A stretch of 64,000 nt of DNA from Streptomyces sp. NBC_00247 (GCF_036188265.1 NZ_CP108093.1:4422001-4486000), one strand, 5' to 3'. Shown: positions 41,937 to 51,347, counted from the first letter of the stretch. Program-made: numbers and translations. Notes: generated by a model not told the origin, from the letters alone.

Positions 41937-41994
41937 GCGGGAGCCGACGACCGCCCATTACTGACAGGTTCACGATCCTTCGGAATCGTACGTT

Positions 41995-42013
41995 CCGGAC
42001 TCGCGCAGTCCGG
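41995..42013 (+). terminator. Hairpin after the IclR gene
   Basis: CCGGACT-cgcgc-AGTCCGG, with an outer CGTAC/GTACG match that extends the fold, 60 bp after the stop. Confidence 0.5.
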
Positions 42014-42131
42014 TTCCGTACGGTCCCGCGCCTCCTGCGGTCCGCAGGGCGCGGCGGCCTGCCCGCCCCGCGCCGCCGGGCCCGCGGGCCCGGCGCCGGG
42101 GGCGGGGCCCACCGGCAGATAGATTGGCCGG

Positions 42132-42920
42132 GTGCCCCTTCGTCTCTCGCGCCCCCGCACCCTCGCTCTCTGCGCGCTGCCGGTACTCGCCCTGTTCGGG
42201 ACCGCCGCCTTCGCCCCGCTGCCGTTCACCGTGGCCCAGCCCGGCACCACGGCCAACGTCCTCGGCTCGGCGGACGGCAAGCCGGTGATCACCATCACCG
42301 GCGCACCCACCCGCACCACCGAGGGCCAGCTGCGGATGACGACGATCGTCGCGACCGGGCCCAAGGCCGACGTGCGCGTCGGTGACGTGGTCGACGGCTG
42401 GTTCCGTACGGACCGGGCGGTCATGTCCCGCGACTCCGTCTATCCGACCCAGGGCTCCGAGAAGCAGATCGAACAGCACAACCTGAACGACATGAAGGAG
42501 TCCCAGGACGTCGCCGTCGACGCGGCCCTGAACTACCTCGACCGCGAGCAGGGCTCGATGACCTTCTCCCTCGATCTCGGCGACATCGGCGGCCCGAGCG
42601 CCGGCCTCTTCCTCGCCCTCGGCATCATCGACAAGCTCGACGGCAACGGTTCCGGCGGCGACCTCACCGGTGGCCGCACCATCGCCGGTACGGGCACCAT
42701 CGCGGCGGACGGCGCGGTCGGCGCGGTCGGCGGCGTCTCGATGAAGACCCAGGCCGCCCGGCGCGACGGGGCGACCGTCTTCCTCGTACCGAAGGACGAG
42801 TGCGGTGCGGCCGAGGCGGAACTCCCGAAGGGCCTGCGGCTGATTCCCGTCACCACCCTCAAGGGCGCGGTGTCCGCGCTCGACGCCCTGGACCGGGGCG
42901 CGAGCGTCCCGAGCTGCTGA
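42132..42920 (+). CDS. Secreted Lon-like (S16) Ser-Lys protease without PDZ domain
   Basis: A 262-residue protein with an N-terminal signal anchor (TLALCALPVLALFGTAAFAP). The Lon proteolytic domain occupies ~100-255. The catalytic Ser is in GGPSAGLFLALGI, and the Lys is in the region GGVSMKTQAARRDGA. The YlbL/SdrC-type exported relatives I know carry a PDZ domain between anchor and protease. Here the ~70 residues in between (TTANVLGSADGKPVITI...) are too short for one. GTG 42132 is at the right place for the signal. It is convergent with the OpuC-type operon. Confidence 0.82.
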   Translation: MPLRLSRPRTLALCALPVLALFGTAAFAPLPFTVAQPGTTANVLGSADGKPVITITGAPTRTTEGQLRMTTIVATGPKADVRVGDVVDGWFRTDRAVMSRDSVYPTQGSEKQIEQHNLNDMKESQDVAVDAALNYLDREQGSMTFSLDLGDIGGPSAGLFLALGIIDKLDGNGSGGDLTGGRTIAGTGTIAADGAVGAVGGVSMKTQAARRDGATVFLVPKDECGAAEAELPKGLRLIPVTTLKGAVSALDALDRGASVPSC

Positions 42921-43053
42921 GCGCGGGGGACACCGGAGACACGGGCGGGGGTGCGGGCGCGACCGGGGGCGATGCCTCGCCGGCCGCAGGATCCCCGTTC
43001 GCAACCCGCCGCAAACCGTGTTGCGACAGGCCTTCGTGCGTACGGGGCGCCCC

Positions 43054-44061
43054 TCACTCCTCCTTGATGAACCCCTCCTCCACCAGCCACTCCAACGCCA
43101 CCGTGTGCGGGTCCGCGCCCTCCACGTCCACCTTGGCGTTGAGCTCCTGGGCGACCTCGGTGGTCAGCTTCGCGCTCACCGGGTCCAGCAGGTCCGCGAT
43201 CACCGGGTACTTGTCGAAGGTCGCCGTGTGGATGACCGGCGCCGCGTTGTAGTTCGGGAAGAAGTGCTTGTTGTCGGCGAGCACGTCCAGGTTCATCGCC
43301 TTGATCCGGCCGTCCGTCGTGAAGATCTCGCCCAGCAGACAGGAGTCGGACTTGGACACCTGGGTGTAGATGATCCCCGCGTCCATCTTTCGGATGTTCG
43401 CGGCCGGCAGGGACATCCCGTACGCCTTCTCCATGCCGGGCAGACCGTCGTCGCGGGAGGCGAACTCGTTCTCCACGCAGACCGTCACCGCCGACGGGTC
43501 CTTCTTCGCCAGCGCCGCCACGTCGGACAGGTCCTTCAGCTTGTACTTCGCGTTGTTCTTACTGCTGATGGCGAGCGCGTAGGTGTTGTTGAGGCTGGAC
43601 TGGGGGAGCCAGGTCACCCCGTTCCGCCGGTCGGCGTCGCGTACCGCCTTCCACTGCTCCTCGGGGTCGTCGATCGGCTCCGCGTTGCCCAGGTAGGTGA
43701 TCCAGCCGGTGCCCGTGTACTCGTACATCGCGTCCGCGTCGCCCTGCACGATGGCCTCGCGGGCACTGATCGACCCGGGGAGGTTGGTGCGGTCCAGCAC
43801 CTCCGCGCCGGCCGCCTGGAAGACCAGGCCGATCATCTGGCCGAGGATGATGTTCTCGCTGAAGTTCTTCGAGGTGACCGTCAGCGAGGCGCCCTTCAAG
43901 GGCTCCCCGGCGCCCACCGAGCCCGGCGACACGTCGTCCGCCATCACCGAGCCGCTCTTCAGTCCGCACCCGCCGAGCGCCAGCGCCAGCACCACGGCCC
44001 CGGCCACGCCGGTCACCGTCCGGGCCGCGCCCGCCCGCGCTCCCACCGCCCGCGCCCTCAC
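43054..44061 (-). CDS. Osmoprotectant/glycine-betaine ABC transporter substrate-binding lipoprotein
   Basis: A 335-residue OpuAC-type binding lipoprotein. The signal ends LALALGGC with a lipid-modified Cys. The mature part has LTVTSKNFSENIILGQMIG, YEYTGTGWITYLG, SLNNTYALAIS and NYNAAPVIHT, the fold that binds betaine or choline by aromatic residues. It is the last gene of a four-gene transporter, the start GTG 44061 overlapping the permease stop (GTGA). Closest to OpuCC/ProX of compatible-solute importers. Confidence 0.9.
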   Translation of the reverse strand: MRARAVGARAGAARTVTGVAGAVVLALALGGCGLKSGSVMADDVSPGSVGAGEPLKGASLTVTSKNFSENIILGQMIGLVFQAAGAEVLDRTNLPGSISAREAIVQGDADAMYEYTGTGWITYLGNAEPIDDPEEQWKAVRDADRRNGVTWLPQSSLNNTYALAISSKNNAKYKLKDLSDVAALAKKDPSAVTVCVENEFASRDDGLPGMEKAYGMSLPAANIRKMDAGIIYTQVSKSDSCLLGEIFTTDGRIKAMNLDVLADNKHFFPNYNAAPVIHTATFDKYPVIADLLDPVSAKLTTEVAQELNAKVDVEGADPHTVALEWLVEEGFIKEE

Positions 44062-44933
44062 GGTGCCTCCAGTCCGCGGGGCGTCAGCGCCAGTTCCACC
44101 AGCGAGGCCAGCCAGTCCACCAGCAGCGCGAGCACCACCGTCAGCACCGATCCCAGCACCAGCACCGGCATGCGCTGCGTCTGGATGCCCGAGGTGATCA
44201 GGTCGCCGAGCCCGCCACCGCCGCCGAACGTGGCCAGCGTCGCCGTACCCACGTTCAGCACCAGGGCCGTACGGACGCCGGCCAGGATCAGCGGGACGGC
44301 GAGCGGCAGCTCCACCTTCGCCAGCGTCCCCGTCCCCGACATCCCGATGCCCCGCGCCGCCTCCACCAGCGTCGGATCGATCGACTTGAGCCCCGCCACC
44401 GTGTTGGAGAGCACCGGCAGCACCGCGTAGATCACCATGCCGGTGATCGCCGTCGACGGGCCGATGCCCAGCCAGATCACCAGCAGGGCCAGCAGGCCGA
44501 TCGCCGGGGTGGCCTGGCCGATGTTGGCGATCGCGGTGAAGAGGGGAGCGGACCGCGACAGACCCCTGCGGGTCAGCGCGATGCCCAGCGGAATCGCGAT
44601 GATCAGCACCCAGAACGTCGAGATCGCCGTCAGCCGTACGTGCTGCCACCAGCGCAGCTCCACCGTGTCACCCGCGATCGAGTTCTCCGCGATCGAGTCC
44701 AGGGTGACGTTGTTGATCCAGAAGTACGTCGCCACCAGCACCGCCGCCAGAACCAGCGGCAGCACCACCAGCTTCTGCCAGGTGATCCGGCGCGGCGGAC
44801 GCGCCGGGGGAGGGGGCGGCTCGCTCTCCTCGTCCCGGAACGCCACCCCCTTGACGTCGTGCTCGCCCGCCGGCCGGTCCGGCATCGCGTCCCGGCCGGA
44901 CGAGTCGCGGTCCTGGCGGCTGCTGGGGCTCAT
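44058..44933 (-). CDS. OpuC-type ABC transporter permease (second)
   Basis: A 291-residue permease. An N-terminal cytoplasmic tail with PPPPPARPPRRITWQ is followed by about six helices and the ABC permease loop LVEAARGIGMSGTGTLAKVELPLA (EAA motif). It transports betaine-like solutes with the other subunits. The start ATG 44933 overlaps the ATPase stop. From the hydrophobic core VLIIAIPLGIALT to VDWLASLVELAL it is full length. Confidence 0.9.
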   Translation of the reverse strand: MSPSSRQDRDSSGRDAMPDRPAGEHDVKGVAFRDEESEPPPPPARPPRRITWQKLVVLPLVLAAVLVATYFWINNVTLDSIAENSIAGDTVELRWWQHVRLTAISTFWVLIIAIPLGIALTRRGLSRSAPLFTAIANIGQATPAIGLLALLVIWLGIGPSTAITGMVIYAVLPVLSNTVAGLKSIDPTLVEAARGIGMSGTGTLAKVELPLAVPLILAGVRTALVLNVGTATLATFGGGGGLGDLITSGIQTQRMPVLVLGSVLTVVLALLVDWLASLVELALTPRGLEAP

Positions 44934-46195
44934 GCGCCGCCACCCCCCTCCAGCTCCTGCTCCGTCTGATGGCTGCGCAGCTCCTCCAGCTGGTGCTGGT
45001 GCTCCATCGCCGTGAGCCGGTCCGCCTCCAGCAGCTCCTGCACGTTGTCCATCAGGGTGCTCATGTCCACCACCCCGACGAACTCCCCGCGCCGCCCCGT
45101 CACCGCGGCCCGCCCGCCGCTGTCGGTGAGCACCGCCTCCAGCGCGTCGTGCAGCGTCGCGTCCCGGGTCACCGTGTCGTGCACCAGCTGTCCCGCCCGC
45201 GCGAGCGAGCCGCGTGCCCGCATCAGGTCGCCGCGCCGCAGCCACTTGTAGGGGCGGTTCTTGCGGTCCAGCATCAGCAGCTCGTTGTGCGGGCCGCTGC
45301 GCAGCTTGTTGAAGATGTCCTGGAGCGGGTCGTCCACCGTCACCGTCGGGAAGTCGGCGACGACCACGTCCCGGACCCGGGTGAGGTTGAGCCGCTTCAG
45401 CGCCGCGCCCGCCCCGACGAACCCGGAGACGAAGTCGTCGGTCGGGTTGGTGAGGATCGCCTCCGGGGTGTCGAACTGCGCGATGTGCGAACGCTCCCGC
45501 AGCACCGCGATCCGGTCGCCGAGCTTGATCGCCTCGTCGAAGTCGTGGGTGACGAACACGATCGTCTTGTGCAGCTCGTGCTGGAGCCGGATCAGCTCGT
45601 CCTGGAGGTGGTCGCGGGTGATCGGGTCGACGGCACCGAACGGCTCGTCCATCAGCAGCACCGGCGGGTCGGCGGCGAGCGCCCGCGCCACGCCCACACG
45701 CTGCTGCTGGCCGCCGGAGAGCTGGCGCGGGTAGCGGCCGTGGAACTCCCGGGGGTCGAGCCCGACCAGGTCGAGCATCTCCTCGACCCGGTCCTTCACC
45801 TTCCGCTTCGACCAGCCGACCATCTTCGGTACGAGGGCGATGTTGTCGGCGACCGTCATGTGCGGGAAGAGCCCCGAGGACTGGATCGCGTACCCGATCT
45901 TCCGGCGCAGCTTCACCGGGTCCATGTCGGTGACGTCCTCGTCGCCGATCCTGATCCGGCCGGACGTCGGCTCGATCAGCCGGTTGATCATCTTCAGCGT
46001 GGTCGACTTGCCGCAACCGGACGGGCCCACGAAGATCACCGTCTCGCCCGCCCTGATGTCCATGGAGACGTTCTCCACGGCCGGGTTCGGGTTGCCCGGG
46101 TACAGCTTGGTGAGGTTCTCCAGCTGGATCGTCGCCCCGGAGGTCTCGGCCGCCGCCTCCGGCTCGGCGGTGGCGTCGGCAGCGGTCTCAGACAC
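44930..46195 (-). CDS. OpuC-type ABC transporter ATP-binding subunit with CBS domains
   Basis: A 421-residue ATPase. Walker A is GPSGCGKST, the signature LSGGQQQRVGVARALA, Walker B VLLMDEPFGAVD and the H-loop FVTHDFDEA. The C-terminal ~150 residues hold two CBS-like modules (VVVADFPTVTVDDPLQDIF, HDTVTRDATLHDALEAVL) that in OpuA sense ionic strength through the membrane surface. An acidic/His-rich tail ends it. It overlaps the first permease by 8 bases. The CBS modules argue for osmotic control of uptake. Confidence 0.93.
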   Translation of the reverse strand: MSETAADATAEPEAAAETSGATIQLENLTKLYPGNPNPAVENVSMDIRAGETVIFVGPSGCGKSTTLKMINRLIEPTSGRIRIGDEDVTDMDPVKLRRKIGYAIQSSGLFPHMTVADNIALVPKMVGWSKRKVKDRVEEMLDLVGLDPREFHGRYPRQLSGGQQQRVGVARALAADPPVLLMDEPFGAVDPITRDHLQDELIRLQHELHKTIVFVTHDFDEAIKLGDRIAVLRERSHIAQFDTPEAILTNPTDDFVSGFVGAGAALKRLNLTRVRDVVVADFPTVTVDDPLQDIFNKLRSGPHNELLMLDRKNRPYKWLRRGDLMRARGSLARAGQLVHDTVTRDATLHDALEAVLTDSGGRAAVTGRRGEFVGVVDMSTLMDNVQELLEADRLTAMEHQHQLEELRSHQTEQELEGGGGA

Positions 46196-46844
46196 GGATC
46201 CCCCTGGGAATGGTCAGCCGCCCGAGCAGCACGTACGCGGCGTCGAAGAGAAGCGCGAGGATGACGATGCCGAGCGTGCCGGCGAGGACCTGGTTGATCG
46301 CGTTGGCGCTGCCCAGCGAGGCGATGCCCCGGAAGATCTCGTTGCCGAGCCCGGGCCCCGAGGCGTACGCGGCGATCGCGGCGATGCCCATCAGCATCTG
46401 CGTGGCGACCCGGATACCGGTGAGGATCGGCGGCCAGGCGAGCGGCAGCTCCACCCGGCACAGCCGCGCGATCCGCGACATCCCGATGCCCTTCGCCGCG
46501 TCCACCAGCGACGGGTCCACCCCGCGCAGCCCCACGATGGAGTTACGCACGATGGGCAGCAGCCCGTACATCGTCAGCGTGATCACGGTCGGCGCCACAC
46601 CCAGCCCGACCAGCGGGATCAGCAGACCGATCGCCGCCAGCGAGGGGATGGTCAGGATCGTCGCCGTCGACGTGATGGCGAACGAACCGCCCCAGCCGCT
46701 GCGGTAGCTGACCACCCCGATCACCACCCCCAGCACCGTCGCGATGACCATGCACTGGAAGACGGCGCTGACGTGCTGGAAGGCGTCGGTGAGCAGTTGC
46801 TGGTGCCGGGTCGTCACGTACTCCCAGAAGCTCAAGCGACGCAC
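46188..46844 (-). CDS. OpuC-type ABC transporter permease (first)
   Basis: A 218-residue permease with five or six helices and the EAA loop SLVDAAKGIGMSRIARLCRVELPLAWP. It is the first transporter gene, starting at GTG 46844, only 9 bases after the Lrp-type gene ends. The whole cluster runs leftward permease-ATPase-permease-binding protein with overlaps, and with the second permease it makes a complete importer. Confidence 0.9.
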   Translation of the reverse strand: MRRLSFWEYVTTRHQQLLTDAFQHVSAVFQCMVIATVLGVVIGVVSYRSGWGGSFAITSTATILTIPSLAAIGLLIPLVGLGVAPTVITLTMYGLLPIVRNSIVGLRGVDPSLVDAAKGIGMSRIARLCRVELPLAWPPILTGIRVATQMLMGIAAIAAYASGPGLGNEIFRGIASLGSANAINQVLAGTLGIVILALLFDAAYVLLGRLTIPRGIRV

Positions 46845-46853
46845 TCCCTCGGA

Positions 46854-47363
46854 TCAGTCGGTGTCCCTCGCGGCCTGCTCCACGAGCGGGATGACGCGCA
46901 GCGGGACGGGGTTCTCCATGACGATCGCCGTGGAGGCCCGGACGATGCCATCAAAACCGACAACCCGGTCGATGACGCGCTGGAGATCGGCGTTCGACCG
47001 CGCCACGAGCCGGCACAGCATGTCCCCGTGCCCGGTCGTCGTGTGCAGCTCCAGCACCTCCGGTACGCCCATCAAGTGGGCCCGCACATCGGCGCCTTGA
47101 CCCTGTTTGATCTCCAGCGTCGCGAAGGCGGTGACCGGGTACCCGAGCGCCGCCGGATCCACCTCGGGCCCGAACCCCCGGATGACTCCATTCGACTGAA
47201 GGCGGTCGAGGCGCGCCTGCACCGTCCCGCGCGCCACCCCCAGCCGCCGGGACGCCTCCAGCACCCCGATCCGGGGCTCCCGGGCCAGCAGCACGATCAG
47301 TTCCCCGTCCAGTCGGTCGATTCCCACGGTGCGCCCCGGCCCTTCGGATGTGATGGTCATCAT
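46854..47363 (-). CDS. Lrp/AsnC-family regulator
   Basis: A 169-residue Lrp protein: VGIDRLDGELIVLLAREPRI, the helix-turn-helix VLEASRRLGVARGTVQARLDRLQ, then a RAM/ACT ligand domain (YPVTAFATLEIKQG, ELHTTTGHGDMLCRLVARS). ATG 47363 is used; ATG 47360 is the adjacent alternative. It is divergent from hppD with a 98-bp spacer and sits just upstream of the transporter on the same strand. Either or both could be its targets; tyrosine or phenylpyruvate is a plausible ligand. Confidence 0.92.
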   Translation of the reverse strand: MMTITSEGPGRTVGIDRLDGELIVLLAREPRIGVLEASRRLGVARGTVQARLDRLQSNGVIRGFGPEVDPAALGYPVTAFATLEIKQGQGADVRAHLMGVPEVLELHTTTGHGDMLCRLVARSNADLQRVIDRVVGFDGIVRASTAIVMENPVPLRVIPLVEQAARDTD

Positions 47364-47461
47364 GTACAGACAGCCCGCTCATACTGGCCGGTCACTGGAC
47401 GGATTGTGCAGCGAAATCACGAACTGTTGCGCACCTTGCCGCGCGAGGGGAGCCTCGGAAC

Positions 47462-48607
47462 ATGACAGAGACTCTGCACACCACGCCCGACACCGCCCGG
47501 CAGGCCGACCCCTTCCCGGTGAAGGGAATGGACGCGGTCGTCTTCGCCGTGGGCAACGCCAAGCAGGCCGCGCACTACTACTCGACGGCCTTCGGCATGA
47601 AGCTGGTCGCCTACTCCGGACCGGAGAACGGCAGCCGCGAGACCGCGAGTTACGTCCTGACCAACGGCTCCGCCCGCTTCGTCCTCACCTCCGTGGTCAA
47701 GGCGTCCACCGACTGGGGCACCTTCCTGGAGGAGCACGTCGCGGCCCACGGCGACGGCGTGATCGACCTCGCCATCGAGGTGCCCGACGCCCGCGCCGCG
47801 TACGCCTACGCCGTCGCGCACGGCGCGCGCGGCATCACCGAGCCGCACGAGATCAAGGACGAGCACGGCACGGTCGTCCTCGCGGCCATCGCCACGTACG
47901 GCACCACCCGCCACACCCTCGTCGAACGCGGCGGCTACGACGGCCCCTACCTCCCGGGCTTCGCCGCCGCCGAGCCGATCGTCGAGCCCTCGGCCAAGCG
48001 CACCTTCCAGGCCGTCGACCACTGCGTCGGCAACGTCGAACTCGGCCGGATGGACGAGTGGGTGGCCTTCTACAACCAGGTCATGGGCTTCACCAACATG
48101 AAGGAGTTCGTCGGCGACGACATCGCCACCGAATACTCCGCCCTGATGTCGAAGGTCGTCGCGGACGGCACCCTGAAGGTCAAGTTCCCGATCAACGAAC
48201 CGGCCGTCGCGAAGAAGAAGTCGCAGATCGACGAGTACCTGGAGTTCTACGGCGGCGCCGGTGTCCAGCACATCGCGCTCGCCACCGACGACATCGTCGC
48301 CTCCGTCCGTGCGATGCGCGCCGCCGGCGTGCGGTTCCTGGACACCCCCGACTCGTACTACGACACCCTCGGCGAGTGGGCCGGTGAGACACGGGTCCCG
48401 GTGGAGACCCTGCGCGAACTGAAGATCCTGGTCGACCGCGACGAGGACGGCTACCTGCTGCAGATCTTCACCAAGCCGGTGCAGGACCGGCCGACCGTCT
48501 TCTTCGAGATGATCGAGCGGCACGGCTCGATGGGCTTCGGCAAGGGCAACTTCAAGGCCCTCTTCGAGGCCATCGAGCGCGAACAGGAGCGCCGGGGCAA
48601 CCTCTGA
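47462..48607 (+). CDS. hppD: 4-hydroxyphenylpyruvate dioxygenase
   Basis: A 381-residue Fe(II) dioxygenase that turns 4-hydroxyphenylpyruvate into homogentisate in tyrosine breakdown. Two vicinal-oxygen-chelate domains are present (VFAVGNAKQAAHYYSTAFGM and, later, FQAVDHCVGNVELGRMDEW). Iron ligands are the His in VDHCV, the His in GVQHIALAT and the Glu in the C-terminal FFEMIERHG. In Streptomyces, homogentisate can give a melanin-like ochronotic pigment if not degraded. ATG 47462 fits. A strong terminator follows, so it is monocistronic and probably under the divergent Lrp-type regulator. Confidence 0.96.
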   Translation: MTETLHTTPDTARQADPFPVKGMDAVVFAVGNAKQAAHYYSTAFGMKLVAYSGPENGSRETASYVLTNGSARFVLTSVVKASTDWGTFLEEHVAAHGDGVIDLAIEVPDARAAYAYAVAHGARGITEPHEIKDEHGTVVLAAIATYGTTRHTLVERGGYDGPYLPGFAAAEPIVEPSAKRTFQAVDHCVGNVELGRMDEWVAFYNQVMGFTNMKEFVGDDIATEYSALMSKVVADGTLKVKFPINEPAVAKKKSQIDEYLEFYGGAGVQHIALATDDIVASVRAMRAAGVRFLDTPDSYYDTLGEWAGETRVPVETLRELKILVDRDEDGYLLQIFTKPVQDRPTVFFEMIERHGSMGFGKGNFKALFEAIEREQERRGNL

Positions 48608-48615
48608 CCCAGGAC

Positions 48616-48655
48616 GCGGGAGCCCGCACCCCTCCGCAGGGGCGCGGGCTCCCGC
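48616..48655 (+). terminator. Terminator of hppD
   Basis: GCGGGAGCCCGC (48616-48627) pairs with GCGGGCTCCCGC (48644-48655), and an inner CCCCT/AGGGG stem extends it. Confidence 0.88.
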
Positions 48656-48692
48656 CTGTCATGGGCGGCCGGTCCCGGGGAAGACGGCCACC

Positions 48693-49502
48693 ATGAACGC
48701 CACTTCCTCCCGGCGGATCCACCGCCTGGCCCCCCTGCTGGTGGTACTCCCCCTCCTCGCGGCATGCGGCGGACACGACCGGGACGTCCCGGTGCGCTCC
48801 GGTGCGGACGCGCCCCCGGAGCTCTCCGGGGACACCCGGCTGGTGATCACCACGGAGAACGGGGTGCGACTGCGTCCGGCCGACGGCGACCACACCGCCA
48901 CCGACCCCCACGTCCAAGCCCGTTGGTCGCACCGGGACGACACCTGGGTGCTCGACCTCACCTGCCACGAAGCGGACGGTGACGTGGACGGGGACGGGGA
49001 CGGGGACGGTGCGGACGGCGGCCGGGACGGGGACGGGTCGTGCCCCCGGATGCCCGCGATCGAGGTGCCCGCCGTCGCCTCCGTCACCGTCACCGCCAGG
49101 AACGCGGGCATCGACGTCGCCGGGATCGACGCCCCGCTGGACCTGACCACCGTCAACGGGGACGTCACCGTCGTCCGGTCGGGCCGGGACGGCGCCACCG
49201 TACGACTCGCCACCCGCAACGGGTCCGTACGCGCCGGCACCCTGCGCTCCGGCCGGCTGCACGCCGAGACGGTGAACGGGGACGTGACCCTCGACAGCGC
49301 CACCTCGCCGTCCCCGCTCACCGCCGCCACCACCAACGGATCGCTCCGGGTGTCGCTGCCGCACACCGCCCCCGCCTACCGCGTCGCCGCCACCACACGC
49401 AACGGCACCACCTCGGTGACCCTGCCGACCACCGCCGAGCGGAGCGGGCCCGCCATGACGCTCAGCACGGTCAACGGCGACGCCACCGCGACCCGCGACT
49501 GA
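48693..49502 (+). CDS. DUF4097-like surface lipoprotein
   Basis: A 269-residue lipoprotein: APLLVVLPLLAAC is the signal and lipobox. A Asp/Gly repeat (GDVDGDGDGDGADGG, about 95-110) is followed by repeating beta-helix-like strands (LDLTTVNGDVTVVRSG, VRLATRNGSVRAG, LHAETVNGDVTLDS, LRVSLPHTAP) with NG turns, the DUF4097/adhesin-like pattern. The VNGDV/TNGS motif repeats about five times. Location is the outside of the membrane. Function unknown. It is a single gene before a convergent TPR gene. Confidence 0.75.
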   Translation: MNATSSRRIHRLAPLLVVLPLLAACGGHDRDVPVRSGADAPPELSGDTRLVITTENGVRLRPADGDHTATDPHVQARWSHRDDTWVLDLTCHEADGDVDGDGDGDGADGGRDGDGSCPRMPAIEVPAVASVTVTARNAGIDVAGIDAPLDLTTVNGDVTVVRSGRDGATVRLATRNGSVRAGTLRSGRLHAETVNGDVTLDSATSPSPLTAATTNGSLRVSLPHTAPAYRVAATTRNGTTSVTLPTTAERSGPAMTLSTVNGDATATRD

Positions 49503-49525
49503 CCGCGCCACGGGCCGGACCGACG

Positions 49526-51250
49526 TCAGGCGGCCGGGTCACCGTTCTTCGAGCCGGCGGACGCGGCGGACGCCGCCGGTGCCGCGGAGGGCGCGGGAGC
49601 GGGCCCGGCGGAGGCCTTCGGTGCCGGTACGGCCGGTGCGGCCGGAGCCGGAGGTGCCACGGGCGCGGGCTTCGCCGGTGCGGCCGGTGCCTCCCGCCGC
49701 TCGTGGGCCGCCTCGTCGAGGCCGTGCGGCTGCCGCAGGTCCTCCGGTCCGCCCCCGGCCGGCTCGCCCAGCTCCTCCAGCGCCGCCCGGGCCGCCGGGG
49801 CGTCCAGCGGCGAGAACGCGGGATCGGTGCGCAGGGCCTCCGCCAGATGCCGACGGGCCGCCCCGGTGTCGCCCACGGCCGCCTCCATCACCCCCAGGTG
49901 GTAGGCGTACGAGGCGCTGCGCACCCCGCTGTCGGCCGCCTTCAGGGCGTACTCAAGCCCCTCCTCCGTCCGGCCGGCCCGGTGCAGGGCCCAGCCCAGC
50001 GCGTCCGCGACCTCCGCGTTCCGTCGCTGCTCGTCCCAGGCGGCGCGCAGCCGCCCCACGGCCGCCTCCGCCTCGCCGTGCTCGCTCTCGTAACGGGCCA
50101 GCGGCAGCGTCTCGTCCACCCCGTTCCGCTCCGCCGAAGCGGCCATCCTCAGGAACGTCGCGTACTGGCTGGCGGCGTCCCCGTCGAGGTCCGACGACTG
50201 GTACAAATCGGCGAGTTCGAGGGCGTACTCGGGACGCGGGAGGCGCTGGAGCACCCGCTGGTACTCCGCCATCGCCTCGTCGGTCCGGCCCAGGGCGGTC
50301 AGTGCGCGCGCCCGGCCGGCGAGGGAGGCGTGGTGGCCGTGGTCGACGGAGAGCGCCGCGTCGTACTGCCCGAGCGCCTCCCCGGACTCGCCGCGCTCGC
50401 GGGCCAGGTCCCCGAGGCGGTGCAGCGCCTCCGCCTTCTGCGCGGGGGTGCCGGAGCGTTCCGACGCCTCCTGCGCGGCGGCGAGCGCGTCCTCGCGCCA
50501 GCCCCGGTCGCGGTACAGCTCGGCGGTACGGCCCAGCGCGGGCGCGCCCTTGCGCAGGGCGGCGAACTTCTCGGTGGCCGTGGCTGCCGCCTCCGAGTCG
50601 CCGAGCCCGTGGTACGCGTCGATCAGCGCCGGGTACACCGCCCAGGCGACCGACGCCCCGGGGCCGCGGTCCCGGACCGCCTCGCCCCACTTCTTCGCCG
50701 CCAGGAAGTCGTGCCGGGCGACCGCGAGTTCGGCCAGCCCCACCCAGGCGGCACTGTTGCCGCGGTCTCCCGGCACGGCCGCCAGCGAGCGCTTCAGCGC
50801 CTGTTCGGCGCGCGGGTAGTACCCGAAGTCCGCGGACCGGCGGGCCCATTCCACGTACGCCGAACCGAGCGCCGCCCAGGCCGGGGCGTCCGCCGGGTGG
50901 CTCCGCACCCAGCTCTGCCGGTCGCCGATCAGCGCGGTCAGGTCGGAGAGCGAGGCCGGGGCCCCGGCGGTCGCCGCCGACCTGGCCCGGTCCGCCGCTC
51001 CCGGCGCCGCGGCGGGGGCCGGGTCGTCCTCCGGTACGGCCACCAGCGCACCCGCCACCAGCACCCCGGCGGCCACCGCCCCGACCGCGGCCCGCCGCAG
51101 CGAGGTACGCAAGCCGGAGGGCGGAGGCGGTACGTCGGGGGGCGGGAGCTGCGCCTCGGGCGGAGCGTCCCGGCCGGGCCCGTCCTGCGGGAGGGGCTGA
51201 GCGGACGGCATCGTGCGGGCATCCGGGTCCTGCTGCGGCATGACATCCAT
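49526..51250 (-). CDS. Membrane-anchored TPR protein
   Basis: A 574-residue protein. A Pro/Asp-rich N-terminal region (about 1-45) leads to a single helix (AAVGAVAAGVLVAGALVAVP), then about ten TPR-like repeats (AWAALGSAYVEWARRS, AWVGLAELAVARHDF, ALHRLGDLARERGE, ALGWALHRAGRTEEGL, HLGVMEAAVGDTGAARRHL). The C-terminal ~80 residues are Ala/Pro-rich (APAAPAKPAPVAPPAPAA...). It probably scaffolds an envelope complex; no partner is evident. ATG 51250 or 51241; neither has a good ribosome site. It is divergent from the FAD oxidase. Confidence 0.8.
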   Translation of the reverse strand: MDVMPQQDPDARTMPSAQPLPQDGPGRDAPPEAQLPPPDVPPPPSGLRTSLRRAAVGAVAAGVLVAGALVAVPEDDPAPAAAPGAADRARSAATAGAPASLSDLTALIGDRQSWVRSHPADAPAWAALGSAYVEWARRSADFGYYPRAEQALKRSLAAVPGDRGNSAAWVGLAELAVARHDFLAAKKWGEAVRDRGPGASVAWAVYPALIDAYHGLGDSEAAATATEKFAALRKGAPALGRTAELYRDRGWREDALAAAQEASERSGTPAQKAEALHRLGDLARERGESGEALGQYDAALSVDHGHHASLAGRARALTALGRTDEAMAEYQRVLQRLPRPEYALELADLYQSSDLDGDAASQYATFLRMAASAERNGVDETLPLARYESEHGEAEAAVGRLRAAWDEQRRNAEVADALGWALHRAGRTEEGLEYALKAADSGVRSASYAYHLGVMEAAVGDTGAARRHLAEALRTDPAFSPLDAPAARAALEELGEPAGGGPEDLRQPHGLDEAAHERREAPAAPAKPAPVAPPAPAAPAVPAPKASAGPAPAPSAAPAASAASAGSKNGDPAA

Positions 51251-51347
51251 ACGATCACTTTGCGTCAGCTCGGAGAGCGCACCGGGCTCCGGAACTGTCG
51301 CCGCAGACGGGTTCACACCATTGGCCGCCGGGTGCCAGGCTGGAGGC

